64,000 bases of DNA from Leucobacter chromiisoli (lineage in GTDB: Bacteria; Actinomycetota; Actinomycetes; Actinomycetales; Microbacteriaceae), in the NCBI RefSeq assembly GCF_016522505.1, contig NZ_JAEHOH010000005.1, positions 84,094 to 148,093 of the forward strand, in the 5' to 3' direction. The notes beneath the pieces were generated by a model that ran no database searches, was not told the DNA's origin, and saw nothing but the letters and a program-made list of their open reading frames with translations. The translations under genes were made by a program, and so were the position numbers. Below are positions 26,154 to 35,800 of this stretch, in pieces. Every line of letters starts with the position of its first letter. The first letter of the stretch is position 1.

Positions 26154-26258
26154 AGAGGATGCGAGCGCGCCGAGCGCTCCCTGCGCACGGTGCAGCGGGA
26201 GGGGCGCACGATCGTGGTCGACGGGAACGAGCGGCCGATCGGGGTGCTCGGCCCATGA
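26154..26258 (+). pseudogene. detached C-terminal tail of the ABC ATPase
   Basis: In-frame continuation of the ATPase after its TGA, encoding RGCERAERSLRTVQREGRTI then VVDGNERPIGVLGP and a stop that overlaps the next ATG as ATGA. The ATGA junction matches the other two junctions of the operon, which supports this as the ancestral gene end. No start codon with a ribosome site is evident inside it. Confidence 0.5.
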
Positions 26259-26935
26259 GCTGGCTCGCCTCGAACTGGGCGCAGGTGCTCGAGCTCGCCG
26301 TCGACCACCTCATCCTGAGCGTGCCGGCGATCCTCGCGAGCGTGCTCATCGCCGTTCCCATCGGCCGCCTCGCCTTCCGGCGCCCGCTCCTCGGGTCGCC
26401 GCTGCTCGGAGCGGCGTCCCTCATGTACGCCATTCCCGCGCTGCCGCTGCTCATCATCGTCCCCGCCGTGATCGGCACCGCGCTCCGCTCATCGGCGACG
26501 ATGATCGTCGCTCTGACGGTCTACGGCGTCGCCCTGCTCGTGCGCACCTCGGCCGATGCCTTCGCGTCCGTGGACGGGGCGGTGCGCGACGCCGCTCTCG
26601 CCACGGGGTACTCGCCGCTGGGCGTCTTCTGGCGGGTGGATCTGCCGCTCGCCGTCCCGGTGCTCGTCTCGGGCGTGCGGGTCGTGGTCGTCTCCACCAT
26701 CAGCCTCGTCACGATCGGCGCGCTCATCGGGGTCTCGAGCCTCGGCACGCTGCTCACCGACGGGTTCCAGCGGGGGATCGCGGCCGAGGTGGCGACGGGC
26801 CTCATCGCCACGGTCGTGCTGGCGCTCGTGCTCGACGCCGCGGTGCTCGCGCTGGGCCGCGCCGTGACCCCGTGGACCGCGACCGCGAGACCCGCAGCGT
26901 CGAGGCGCCGCGCGCGAGGGGAGGTCGCGCGATGA
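26255..26935 (+). CDS. osmoprotectant ABC transporter permease 1
   Basis: 226 residues. OpuCB-like permease with several membrane helices and a conserved EAA-type loop (DGAVRDAALATGYSPLGVFWRVDLPLAVPVLVSG) that contacts the ATPase. Start ATG 26255 (MSWLASNWAQ) begins one residue from the ancestral ATPase stop. The stop overlaps permease 2 by ATGA. Two similar permeases plus a binding lipoprotein are typical of the OpuC/OsmU-type transporter, in contrast to the single permease of ProU. Confidence 0.88.
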   Translation: MSWLASNWAQVLELAVDHLILSVPAILASVLIAVPIGRLAFRRPLLGSPLLGAASLMYAIPALPLLIIVPAVIGTALRSSATMIVALTVYGVALLVRTSADAFASVDGAVRDAALATGYSPLGVFWRVDLPLAVPVLVSGVRVVVVSTISLVTIGALIGVSSLGTLLTDGFQRGIAAEVATGLIATVVLALVLDAAVLALGRAVTPWTATARPAASRRRARGEVAR

Positions 26936-27684
26936 ACCTCTTCGCCGAGGCGATCGCCTGGCTCGCAGACCCGACGCACTGGTCGGGTCCCGGCGGCATC
27001 CCGACTCGTGTGGGCCAGCACCTCCTCATCACCTTCGCCGCCGTCGCGATCGCGGCGATCGTCTCGATCCCGAGCGGCGTGCTGATCGGTCACCTCCGTC
27101 GCGGCGCCGGCTTCATCGGCGCGATCACCGGAGCGGCCCGCGCGATCCCGACGCTCGGTCTGCTCACCCTGTTCGGCCTCGCGCTCGGGATCGGGCTCAC
27201 CGCCCCGCTGCTCGCCCTCGTCATCCTGGCGATCCCGTCACTGCTCGCGGGCGCCTACGCGGGAGTGCAGGCGGTCGATCCGGATCTGCCGGGGGCCGCC
27301 CGAGCGATCGGGATGAGTCCCCTCCAAGTCGTCGGCCGGGTGGAGTTCCCCCTCGCCCTCCCCGTCGTCGTGGGCGGGCTCCGCGCCGCGACGCTGCAGG
27401 TCGTCGCCACCGCCACGCTCGCCGCCTACACCTCGAACCTCGGGCTCGGACGCTACCTCTTCGCCGGCCTGAAATCGCGCGACTACGCCCAGATGCTCGC
27501 CGGCGCCCTGATCGTCGCGGTGCTCGCCCTGGTGCTCGAGCTCGCACTGGCGGCCTGCCAACGGCTCGCCGCCCGACGTTTCGCCCGCCCGGGTTCGCAC
27601 CCCCGCACCGGGCGGCGCGGGGCCCGCTCCACGGACACGACCGCAATCGCCACCGCAGCTTCGCGAAAGGAAGTCACACCATGA
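26932..27684 (+). CDS. osmoprotectant ABC transporter permease 2
   Basis: 250 residues. OpuCD-like permease with about five or six helices and an EAA loop DPDLPGAARAIGMSPLQVVGRVEFPLALP. The basic C-terminal tail of about 40 residues (RLAARRFARPGSHPRTGRRG) is longer than usual. Start ATG 26932 overlaps permease 1 by 4 bp and the stop overlaps the binding protein by 4 bp. Confidence 0.88.
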   Translation: MNLFAEAIAWLADPTHWSGPGGIPTRVGQHLLITFAAVAIAAIVSIPSGVLIGHLRRGAGFIGAITGAARAIPTLGLLTLFGLALGIGLTAPLLALVILAIPSLLAGAYAGVQAVDPDLPGAARAIGMSPLQVVGRVEFPLALPVVVGGLRAATLQVVATATLAAYTSNLGLGRYLFAGLKSRDYAQMLAGALIVAVLALVLELALAACQRLAARRFARPGSHPRTGRRGARSTDTTAIATAASRKEVTP

Positions 27685-28598
27685 ACCGTCGCACCATCGC
27701 CACCGGAGCGCTCCTCGCCGCGAGCGCGCTCGCCCTCAGCGCATGCACCGGCGGCGACCCGCTCAACGAGGGCGGGAGCGGCGATGCCGGTGGGTCCTCG
27801 GACACCATCGTCGTCGGCTCGCAGGACTACTACTCGAACGAGATCGTCGCCGAGATCTACGCCCAGGCGCTCGAGTCGGAAGGCTACGACGTCGACCGGC
27901 AGTTCAGGATCGGCCAGCGCGAGGTCTACCTGCCCGAGATCGAGAGCGGATCGATCGATCTCTTCCCCGAATACACGGGCCCGCTGCTGCAGTACTGGGT
28001 GCCCGACACCGGGGCCCGTCTCTCCGACGACGTCTACGACGAGCTGGCTGCGAACACGCCGGACGGCCTCCGACCGCTCGAGCAGGCGCCCGCGACCGAC
28101 CAGGACTCCTACGTGGTGACGCGGGAGTTCGCCGACGAGTGGGGCCTCGAGACCGTGGCGGACCTCGAGAAGGTCACCGACCCCTTGACCCTCGGCGCGA
28201 ACTCGGAAGCGGAGAGCCGCCCCAACGGGCCGGAGGGCCTGCGCGAGACCTACGGGGTGGAGGTGGGCTTCACGCCCATCGAGGACGGGGGCGGACCCCT
28301 CACCGTGAAGGCGCTGCAGGACGGCGACATCCAGCTCGCGATCATCTACACCGCCGACCCCTCGATCGCGGAGAACGACCTCGTTTCGCTGGAGGACCCG
28401 GAGGGCCTGTTCCTCGCCTCGCACCTGGTGCCGCTCGCGAGCGACAAGGTCGACGACGAGGCCGCCGCCGTCATCGACGCGGTGAGCGCGGCGCTCGAGC
28501 CGCAGGACCTCATCGAGCTGAACGCCCGCAGCGTCTCGGAGGAGCTGCCCGCCGACACCATCGCGAGCGACTGGCTGGCCGAGCAGGATCTCGGCTGA
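27681..28598 (+). CDS. osmoprotectant ABC transporter substrate-binding lipoprotein
   Basis: 305 residues. Lipoprotein signal peptide with lipobox LSAC, cysteine 22, then a Gly/Ser linker and an OpuAC/OsmX fold (TIVVGSQDYYSNEIVAEIYAQ, DLFPEYTGPLLQYW, LQDGDIQLAIIYTADPSI). It catches glycine betaine, choline or a similar solute outside the membrane. Tyr and Trp residues for a cation-pi cage are present, but the exact ligand cannot be read. The ATG overlaps permease 2. Confidence 0.9.
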   Translation: MNRRTIATGALLAASALALSACTGGDPLNEGGSGDAGGSSDTIVVGSQDYYSNEIVAEIYAQALESEGYDVDRQFRIGQREVYLPEIESGSIDLFPEYTGPLLQYWVPDTGARLSDDVYDELAANTPDGLRPLEQAPATDQDSYVVTREFADEWGLETVADLEKVTDPLTLGANSEAESRPNGPEGLRETYGVEVGFTPIEDGGGPLTVKALQDGDIQLAIIYTADPSIAENDLVSLEDPEGLFLASHLVPLASDKVDDEAAAVIDAVSAALEPQDLIELNARSVSEELPADTIASDWLAEQDLG

Positions 28599-28658
28599 GC
28601 CCGGGCGGCCGGGCGGGGCCCTCGGGCGGCCGCCCGGCCGCATCCGGGGCAGCCTCGA

Positions 28659-29084
28659 TCAGGGAGTCGCCTCCAGGAACGCACTGACGAGGATGCCGAT
28701 GAGCGCCACGGCGGCCATCGTCAGGAAGTACACCGCCAAGCGCCGCAGTCTTCCCGCGCCGGGTCGCGCCAGGAACCGCGTGAGCAGCAGCGCCGCGAAG
28801 AACACCACGACGGCCACCGCCGTCGCCCATGCCACGGGCGCCGAGCGGCCCGGTGAGACGAAGATGAGCGCCGAGAGGGGGATCATGCTGGCGGCCGCGA
28901 AGAGGAAGCCCACGATCACCCAGACGTTGCCGGAGGAGGTGCGCAGGGCGGGTTGATTCGCCATCTTGGTGGGATCGAGCGGTTCAGCCGTCGGGTCCGG
29001 TTCTCCCGCAGGGCGCGGCTGACTCGTGGAGCGCGGTTCACCCCGAGGGTCCGCTCCGTCCCGGGGCTCCCGTTCGCCGCTCAT
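28659..29084 (-). CDS. small membrane protein, function unknown
   Basis: 141 residues. The first 45 are hydrophilic and repeat-rich (PRDGADPRGEPRSTSQPRPAGEPD). Three membrane segments follow: NVWVIVGFLFAAASMIPLSA, a stretch around APVAWATAVAVVVFFAALLL and one around VYFLTMAAVALIGILVSAF. No family recognised. The ATG overlaps the stop of the metallothionein-like gene (ATGA), which makes the two a coupled pair. Confidence 0.65.
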   Translation of the reverse strand: MSGEREPRDGADPRGEPRSTSQPRPAGEPDPTAEPLDPTKMANQPALRTSSGNVWVIVGFLFAAASMIPLSALIFVSPGRSAPVAWATAVAVVVFFAALLLTRFLARPGAGRLRRLAVYFLTMAAVALIGILVSAFLEATP

Positions 29085-29314
29085 GCGCGGTCCACCAGGT
29101 CGCGCTCACCCACCCCGCGAGCGCAGTGGGCGCAGCAGAAGATGCGCCCCTCGGCTTCGACGCCGTGGCCGAGGATCCTGCATCCGCAGTGCCCGCACTC
29201 GGGGGCCATCGCCTGCGCCGCGCACTCGAAGCTGTCGAACGTCCCCGATGCGTCGGGCGCGGTGACCGTGAAGGTCTTGTCGTAGTCGTTGCCGCACGTG
29301 TCGCATGTCGCCAT
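29081..29314 (-). CDS. metallothionein-like small cysteine-rich protein
   Basis: 77 residues with nine cysteines. CDTCGNDYDKTFTV at the N-terminus resembles a rubredoxin/zinc-ribbon half, then FECAAQAMAPECGHCGCRIL and IFCCAHCARG with CxxC, CxC and CC motifs typical of bacterial metallothionein family proteins. Likely binds zinc or other soft metals in the cytoplasm. Start ATG 29314 with an AGGAG site. Coupled to the membrane protein downstream. Confidence 0.75.
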   Translation of the reverse strand: MATCDTCGNDYDKTFTVTAPDASGTFDSFECAAQAMAPECGHCGCRILGHGVEAEGRIFCCAHCARGVGERDLVDRA

Positions 29315-29624
29315 GATGCTGAGCTCCTCACCTCTCGGGCGACGACCGGTTCGGACGCTCCGTCGAGCATCGGAGATGCTCGCGCACGTCCGCACGCGGA
29401 TCGTCGATGATGGTCCACGTGATCCCAGGATCCCCCTCCCGCCCGGCGGGCGGGAGGGGGTGGCCGATCCGGCGGATGCGGCGTATGGTGCGAGCCCGGA
29501 CGCGCACCCGTTCAAGCGGAGGCGGCCCCGGCTCGGGGCAGGCTCCGCGTGCATCGGCCCGGACCGGCCCGTCTCCGACCCGGGTCCGATCTCGTCCTCC
29601 GCGCCGCTCCCTAGACTGAGGAGC
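29315..29624. other. 310-bp divergent intergenic region
   Basis: Lies between the metallothionein-like gene and the histidine kinase. I see no gene. It contains one very strong hairpin (listed separately) and otherwise GC-rich sequence without a clear sigma-70 promoter. Confidence 0.6.
29432..29460. repeat. near-perfect GC-only palindrome
   Basis: Two 14-nt arms (CCCCCTCCCGCCCG and its complement) separated by a single base. No T-tract on either side. May act as a transcription or recombination block, or insulate the divergent genes. Confidence 0.6.
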
Positions 29625-30524
29625 ATGGAGTTCTCCGACCGCCCGGTGTGGCGCACGCGCGCGTGGTTCGGCGCGGCGATCGCCTCGGCGCTCGTGCTGC
29701 TCGGGCTCTCGTTCATGGGCGTCGGCGGCGACCCGCGCACGGTCTGGCTGCCCCTCGCGGTCGCGGCGGGAGTCGTCTCGGCGGTGCTGGGCTCCACTCT
29801 GCTGCGCGTGCGGAGAGAGCGGCGCGAGCACGAGGACCGCCTGACGGAGTGGGCGGCCGAGCGGGCGGCCCAGGCCGAGCGGCTGCGGATCGCCCGGGAG
29901 CTGCACGACCTCGCCTCGCACGGCCTCGGCCTCATCACGGTGCGCGCGGCCGCCGCCGGGCGCGTGAGCGGCGCGCGGGCCGAGGAGGAGCGCAGCTCCG
30001 CGCTGCGCGACATCGAGCGGGCCGGACGCCAGGCCACGACGGAGCTGCGGCGCATGCTCTCGGTGCTGCGATCGGCGGACCAGGCCCCGGCTCCGCTGCG
30101 CCCCGGCGAGACGCTGGAGGATCTCGCGACGATCGTCGAGGGCGCGCGCACCGCCGGCCTCGACGTGGAGGCGAGGATGGGCGCGGGATCCGGTCTCGGA
30201 GAGATCTCGGCGGGCGTGCAGCTGACGATCTGCGCGATCGTGCGCGAGGGGCTCGCCAACACCGCGAGGCACGCCGGCCCCACGGCCGCGAGTGTCGAAG
30301 TGCGGCGCTCCGACGACGGATCCGGACCCGGAGCCGAGGTGACGGTGCGGGTGCGTGACCGAGGGCCGGCGCCCGCATGGGAGCCGCAGCCGGGGACGGG
30401 GCTCGGCCTCGCGGGGCTGCGCGAGCGGGTGACGGCGCTCGGCGGTTCGCTGTCCGCCGGCCGCGTCGAGGGCGACGGCGGCTACCTGCTCGCGGCGATC
30501 CTCCCCGACGGAGGCCGCCCCTGA
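29625..30524 (+). CDS. NarL-type sensor histidine kinase
   Basis: 299 residues. Two membrane helices (about 14-32 and 40-60) with almost no extracellular loop, a short coiled coil, and the HisKA_3 dimerisation domain ARELHDLASHGLGLITVRA with the phospho-acceptor His near residue 95. An HATPase with REGLANTARHAG (N box) and GTGLGLAGLRERV (G box) follows. It probably senses a membrane or intramembrane signal. Stop overlaps the regulator ATG by 1 bp. Confidence 0.9.
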   Translation: MEFSDRPVWRTRAWFGAAIASALVLLGLSFMGVGGDPRTVWLPLAVAAGVVSAVLGSTLLRVRRERREHEDRLTEWAAERAAQAERLRIARELHDLASHGLGLITVRAAAAGRVSGARAEEERSSALRDIERAGRQATTELRRMLSVLRSADQAPAPLRPGETLEDLATIVEGARTAGLDVEARMGAGSGLGEISAGVQLTICAIVREGLANTARHAGPTAASVEVRRSDDGSGPGAEVTVRVRDRGPAPAWEPQPGTGLGLAGLRERVTALGGSLSAGRVEGDGGYLLAAILPDGGRP

Positions 30525-31177
30525 TGGCTCCCATCCGCGTGCTGGTGGTCGACGACCAGCCCCTGATCCGGCGCAGCCTCGGGCTCATCATCGACGGCGA
30601 GGCCGACCTCGCCGTCGTCGGCGAGGCGGGCACGGGCTCGGAAGCGGTCGCACAGGCGCTGCGGCTGCAGCCCGACGTGGTGCTGATGGACGTGCGGATG
30701 CCGGGCGGCGACGGCATCGAGGCGACCGGACGCATCGCGGCCGAGCCCGAGCTGGAGGGGACGCGGGTGCTCGTCCTGAGCATGTTCGAGCTCGACGAGT
30801 ACGTCGACGCGGCGCTCCGGGCGGGCGCGAGCGGGTTCCTGCTCAAAGACGCCCCGCCCGAGCAGCTCGCCGACGCGATCCGGCGCACGCGCTCCGGTGA
30901 ATCGCTGTTCGCGCCCAGCATCCTCGCCCGACTGGTCGAGGAGTTCCTGGAACGGTCGGCCGCTCCCCCCGCCACGGGCCTCGACCGCCTCACCGCGAGA
31001 GAGGTCGAGGTGCTCACCCTGATCGGCCGGGGCCTCTCGAACGACGAGATCGGAGCGCACCTCGTGATCTCGATGGGCACGGTCAAGACGCACATCGGCA
31101 GCATCCGGGCGAAGCTGCACGCCCGGGATCGGGCGCAGCTCGTGATCGCCGCCTACGAGCACCGGCTGCTCCGCTGA
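30524..31177 (+). CDS. NarL/FixJ-type response regulator
   Basis: 217 residues. Receiver domain IRVLVVDDQPLIRRSL with phospho-Asp in DVVLMDVRMPGGDG, the Lys in SGFLLKDAPPEQL, and a C-terminal LuxR HTH (LTAREVEVLTLIGRGLSNDE, ISMGTVKTHIGSIRAKL). Partner of the kinase immediately upstream. Its targets are not evident; the nearest candidates are the metallothionein-like pair and the APC permease. Confidence 0.93.
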   Translation: MAPIRVLVVDDQPLIRRSLGLIIDGEADLAVVGEAGTGSEAVAQALRLQPDVVLMDVRMPGGDGIEATGRIAAEPELEGTRVLVLSMFELDEYVDAALRAGASGFLLKDAPPEQLADAIRRTRSGESLFAPSILARLVEEFLERSAAPPATGLDRLTAREVEVLTLIGRGLSNDEIGAHLVISMGTVKTHIGSIRAKLHARDRAQLVIAAYEHRLLR

Positions 31178-31237
31178 GGCGCTCCCCGGCAGGCCGGCCC
31201 GGTCATCGGTCTCGCGGCCGCCCTCCGTCCGGTTCGA

Positions 31238-32695
31238 CTAGAACTGCCCGACGTTGCGGCTCTCGGTGCGCCGGCGCGTGGCGAGCGTCGCGATCCAGGT
31301 GACGAGCCACAGGCCGACGCCGATGGCCAGCAGCAGGCCGGCGATCTCGTACTGGATCCAGTCCTCCCGGCTGCGCGCCCAGGGACCGGCGAGGAAGAGG
31401 GAGAGGATCGCGCCGAGGATCGGCACGACCGTCGGCGCCCGGAAGCCGTTCTCCGGGGTCGGATCGCGCCGCAGCACGAGCAGCGCGATGTTGACCACGG
31501 CGAAGACGCAGAGCAGCAGCAACCCGGTGGTGCCGCCGAGCGCGCCGACGATGCCGTCCTCGGAGTTCTGGTTGACGTAGACCACGAGACCCACCGCGAG
31601 GAGCGTGCTGAACAGGATCGAGACCCACGGCGAGCGCCGCTTCGGCAGCACCTTGCTGAGCACCTTCGGCAGCACGTCCTGCTTCGCCATGCCGTAGAGC
31701 AGGCGGCTCGCCATCAGCATGTTGATGAGGGCGGTGTTCACGACCGCGAACACCGTGAGGAAGGGGAAGATCGCGTCGACCGGGATGCCGGGCGCTCCGA
31801 TCCTGACGACGTCGAGCAGGATCCCGGCATCGGGGTTCTTCGGGTTGAGCAGGTCGCCCGGCGGGATCACCATGATGACGGTCACCGCGACCAGCATGTA
31901 GATGAGGGCGCAGAGTCCGAGGCCGGTGAGCATGATCCTCGGGAAGTCGCGCTGCGGGTTCTTGCACTCCTCGACCAGGTTCACCGAGTCCTCGAAGCCG
32001 ACCATCGCGAAGAACGCGATCGCCGTCGCCATGGTGACGGCGGCGAAGGCGCCTCGGTCCCCGGGGGTCTCGAACACGACGAGCCGCCCGACATCGCCGT
32101 TGCCGCCGACGATGGCGATGAAGCCGATCACGATGATGACGCCCATGATCCCGAGCGTCACGAGGGTGAGCACGAGGTTGAACTTCACGCTCTCGCCGAC
32201 GCCCCGCAGGTTGATGAGCGCCAGGACGACGATGATCGCGATCGCCGTGACCATCGTCGCCGTCGAGTCGCTGGGGACCCCCTCGAAGAACTGCCCGAAA
32301 CCGATGAGGAGGTTCTTCGCGACCAGCGTCGCCGAGGTCGCGGCGCTCGTGATGCCCGAGCTGGCGACGGCGAAGGCCACGATGAAGGTGACGAAGTGGA
32401 TGTGGAACGCCTTGTGCGTGTAGAGCGCCGCTCCGGCCGCATAGGGGTACTTCGTCACGAGCTCCAGGTAGGAGAAGGCCGTCAGCGTCGCGATGGCGAA
32501 GGCGAGCAGGAACGGCAGCCACGCTGCGCCGCCCACCTGGCCCGCCACCCGGCCGGTGATCGCGAAGATGCCGGCGCCGATGATGTCGCCCATGATGAGC
32601 AGGAGCAGCAGCTTCGGCCCGATCACCTTCTTGAGCCCGGTTCCGTGATCGGCCCCCTCAATCGCCGCGACCGCTTCGGTATCGGGTCTCGTCAT
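31238..32695 (-). CDS. APC family amino acid permease
   Basis: 485 residues, about 12 to 14 membrane helices. GPKLLLLLIMGDIIGAGIFAITG is the APC helix 1 signature and AFFAMVGFEDSVNLVEECKNPQRDFP the helix 6 motif typical of cationic or general amino acid transporters (CAT/YfnA type). It imports an unknown amino acid with protons. Upstream lie three 27-bp iterons and the STAND gene end. Confidence 0.88.
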   Translation of the reverse strand: MTRPDTEAVAAIEGADHGTGLKKVIGPKLLLLLIMGDIIGAGIFAITGRVAGQVGGAAWLPFLLAFAIATLTAFSYLELVTKYPYAAGAALYTHKAFHIHFVTFIVAFAVASSGITSAATSATLVAKNLLIGFGQFFEGVPSDSTATMVTAIAIIVVLALINLRGVGESVKFNLVLTLVTLGIMGVIIVIGFIAIVGGNGDVGRLVVFETPGDRGAFAAVTMATAIAFFAMVGFEDSVNLVEECKNPQRDFPRIMLTGLGLCALIYMLVAVTVIMVIPPGDLLNPKNPDAGILLDVVRIGAPGIPVDAIFPFLTVFAVVNTALINMLMASRLLYGMAKQDVLPKVLSKVLPKRRSPWVSILFSTLLAVGLVVYVNQNSEDGIVGALGGTTGLLLLCVFAVVNIALLVLRRDPTPENGFRAPTVVPILGAILSLFLAGPWARSREDWIQYEIAGLLLAIGVGLWLVTWIATLATRRRTESRNVGQF

Positions 32696-32777
32696 CGTGC
32701 TCCCCCTTCTCGCTCCCGCCTCGTCGCAGGCACCCCGAGGCGAATGCCTCGAGCGCAGATCGAGGACTCCAATGTAT

Positions 32778-32858
32778 CCCAGTTCGGGAACGAGGCGGAG
32801 GTGCCCCAGTTCGGGAACGGCGCGGAGATATCCCAGCTCGGGAGCGGCGCGGAGCGCG
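32778..32858. repeat. three 27-bp tandem iterons
   Basis: Units 32778-32804, 32805-32831 and 32832-32858 start with CCCAGTTCGGGAACG or CCCAGCTCGGGAGCG and contain the dyad GTTC-GG-GAAC. They lie 14 bp after the STAND stop and 83 bp before the permease start. Their length is a multiple of three, but no gene covers them. They could be an operator array for the permease or a structured STAND 3' region. Confidence 0.8.
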
Positions 32859-32872
32859 CCCGGTCGCGGGGT

Positions 32873-35800
32873 TCAGGCCGCGGAGAGGAGCCGCTCGTCG
32901 ACGACCCGTGCGAAGGCGTCGGGGGCCAACGCCGCGAGGGCCCGCCAGCCGGCCCAGGGATGCCCCATCGCGACCCACATCTCCCCGAGCAGACGCGCCG
33001 CGCGGGCTCGCAGCTCGTCGAGGGATCGCAGCGGTTCTTCGAGCGGCGGCACCCGCGCACCGAGCGTCGCCGTTCCTTCCGCCGCGGGCCGCAACTCGTT
33101 CGGCGCACTCCTCTTCTCGATCGTCGTGATCGCCTCGACGACGAGCACGAGCGCATCGACGGCGGCGTCCAGTTCCATGTCACGGTGGTGGCCGGGCCCG
33201 ACGGACGCTGCCCAGCGCAGCACGTCCTCCAACATGTCGAGCGCTTCGAGGACGTCGGGCAGCGCGTCGTGACCGCGAGCCTCGGCCAGGCCCCTGGCGA
33301 CTCCCGCGAGGCCGTGCACCAGGGCGGTGCCGGGATCGAGGAGATCAGCGGCCTCGCGCGCGGCATCGATGTCGCCGAGGTCGGCCAGCGCGAGAACGAC
33401 CCTCACCATGGACCGGTCCCTCCAGACTCCGGGGAGATTGTCGCGAGTCGGTCTCATCCACACGCTCGCGATGGAGAGTATCGCGGCTCGAGCCTCGGAG
33501 ACCGCATCGGGTACGTCTCGGAGGGCGCGGGCCGCACTCCCCATGGCCCGGCAGCGTCTCGAGTCGTCCGTTATCGACCGGGCGAGCTCGAGGGCCGCGG
33601 AGGACTCGCCGAGCGCCGCCACCGCAGGGGCGAGCGCGGCGAGCACTTCCTCCCGCAGCATGACCCGGGATTTCGCGCCGAGTTCTCCGAGTGCACGATC
33701 CTCGTCTTCCGCCCGCCTCAGCACCGGGACGACGTCGGCGGGCGGGCGGCTCCGGTCGAAGTCCTCTCCGACGACGCACGCCTCCGCCAGCGCTTCCCAG
33801 ACCGCTCCGACTGCGGCTTTCCGCTCGCCACCACTCGCGAGCGCGTGCGCGATCCCCGCGAAGGCGCGCCCTCGCTGAACGGCGGCGTCGAGGCCCCTGG
33901 CCTCTGCGATAGCCGTTTCGGCGCCGTAGACAGCGACGAGGTCCGGGGCGGCATCGACGATCTCCTCATCCTGCCGGTACACTCCCGTGCCGCTCCGTGC
34001 GGCGTCGAGGGCCTCCCGAAGAGCGGGGAGCGCGGTCTCTGCCTCGCCCCGCTCCGACAGGATCAGCGCGCTTCCGCACAGCGCTGCGCTCCTCTCCTCG
34101 CCGACCGGGATCTCCCGTGCCAGTTCCAGGGCTCGCGCGGCGCTGCCCCCTCGCGCCAGCGACGCGACGACCCCGGCGCGCACATCCTGCCACCGTTGCT
34201 CCTCGGGGATCTCCCGCAGCGCCTCATACGCGGCGTCGGGATCGCCGAGGTCGGCGAGCACGGAGACGGCGGCATGGAGCACGGAGTATCGCGTCCACTC
34301 ATGGTGAATCGCACGCACCGAGACGAGAGCCTCGGGCGCCAGCCGACGGGCTCCCTCGGTATTCCCCGAGCGGACCAGGGCCGAGACCGCCTCGACCATC
34401 GTGCGCCCCCTCATACCGTCCCAGGGGATCTCTCGCGCCAGGCCGACACCGAGGTCTGCGCTGCCGGCATCGACCAGGAGCGGGGCGATCACGGAGGCGA
34501 TACCCCACCGATAGAAGTCCCCATCGTCGGTCTCGAGCGAGGAGAGCGCCTCGACCGTCGATGCCGCCTCACGGCACAGGGAGTCGGCGGAGGCGGCGTC
34601 CCCGGTGCGAGACGCGACACCGGCGAGGAGCGCGAGCGTCTCCGCGAACAGGGACGGGTTCTTGATCCCGCGGGCCTCGCGCAGCGCTTCCTCGGGCTCC
34701 CCGGCGCTGGCGAGCAGCTGGAGCGCGTTGCGCATCACCACCTCGGCTCCGCCGATCCCGGTGCCGTTACCGGTCTTGTCGGCGACATCGAGAGCGACGG
34801 TCAGGGCTTCGCGGGAGGTCTCGAGTGCGTCGCGCGCGACATCGCGCGCGACCTCCGTCTGCCCGGCGTCGAGCAGAGCCGCGGCGACGCTCACGAGCGC
34901 CCTCCCCCGGACCGGAGCGTAGGCGATCGCGCGGGAACCGTCCACCGCGTCCCGCAGGGCCGATTCGGCAGCTTCGGGATCCCCCGCCCGCGCCAGCACC
35001 GGAAGGAGCTCGGCGAGCGCGGAGCAACGATCTTCGGGATCGTCGATCGTGTTGACCGCCGCGAGCGCGTCGCGGGCGGCGCGGAGCGCGAGGGCAGTCC
35101 GCCCGACCTCGATGAGGGTCTCGCTGACATGCGTCAGCGCCGTCGCTCGCCTGCGGGGCAGCGGCACGGATGCCGCCAACCCGAGTGCTTCCTGCTCCTG
35201 GCCGAGCCTGGCGAAGCCGGCCGGCAGCTCGAGCGGGAACCTCGAGTTCCGCAGACTGTACAGATGGAGGTACCGGAGCACCTCGCCGAGCCGATCGAAA
35301 CCGTCCCCGGCGCCGGCCCAGTGCTCGAGCAGCGACCGCGCCATCTCGGCCAACTGCCCGAGGACCTCGCCCTCTCCGTGGTCGCGCGCTCTGAGCCGCT
35401 CGATTCGTCGATCGTCGCAGACCACGGAGACCGCCTGCCCCTGGAGCGCGGCATCCGAGCACAGCAGCGCGGGATACGTCGGCGAGAGCAGATAATCCGG
35501 CGTCTCCTCGGGCCAGCCGTGCTCGGCCCACTCCGCTCCCCACCGCGCCAGACGCTCGCGCCACGGGGACAGCGCCGCGAACCGATCCGCCCGGTAGCGG
35601 CGCAGCTCGGCCTCCGCCTCGGTTCCGGATACAGCCGTCTCCTCGGGCCCCCGCACGCGCGTCTCGAGGTGATCGGTGACCACCACCCGGTCGAGCATGT
35701 CATGGCCGAGGCTGTAAGCGGGTGCGCCGTCCGGCGACTCCGCGACGGTGAACGAGCGCCCGCTGGTCGAGCTCATCAGCCGGCCGAGGTCGCGGGGATG

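Noticed and set aside
20126..32695. Prophage or integrative element
   Set aside because: No integrase, phage structural gene or flanking attachment repeat was seen; the accessory genes look like separate gains.
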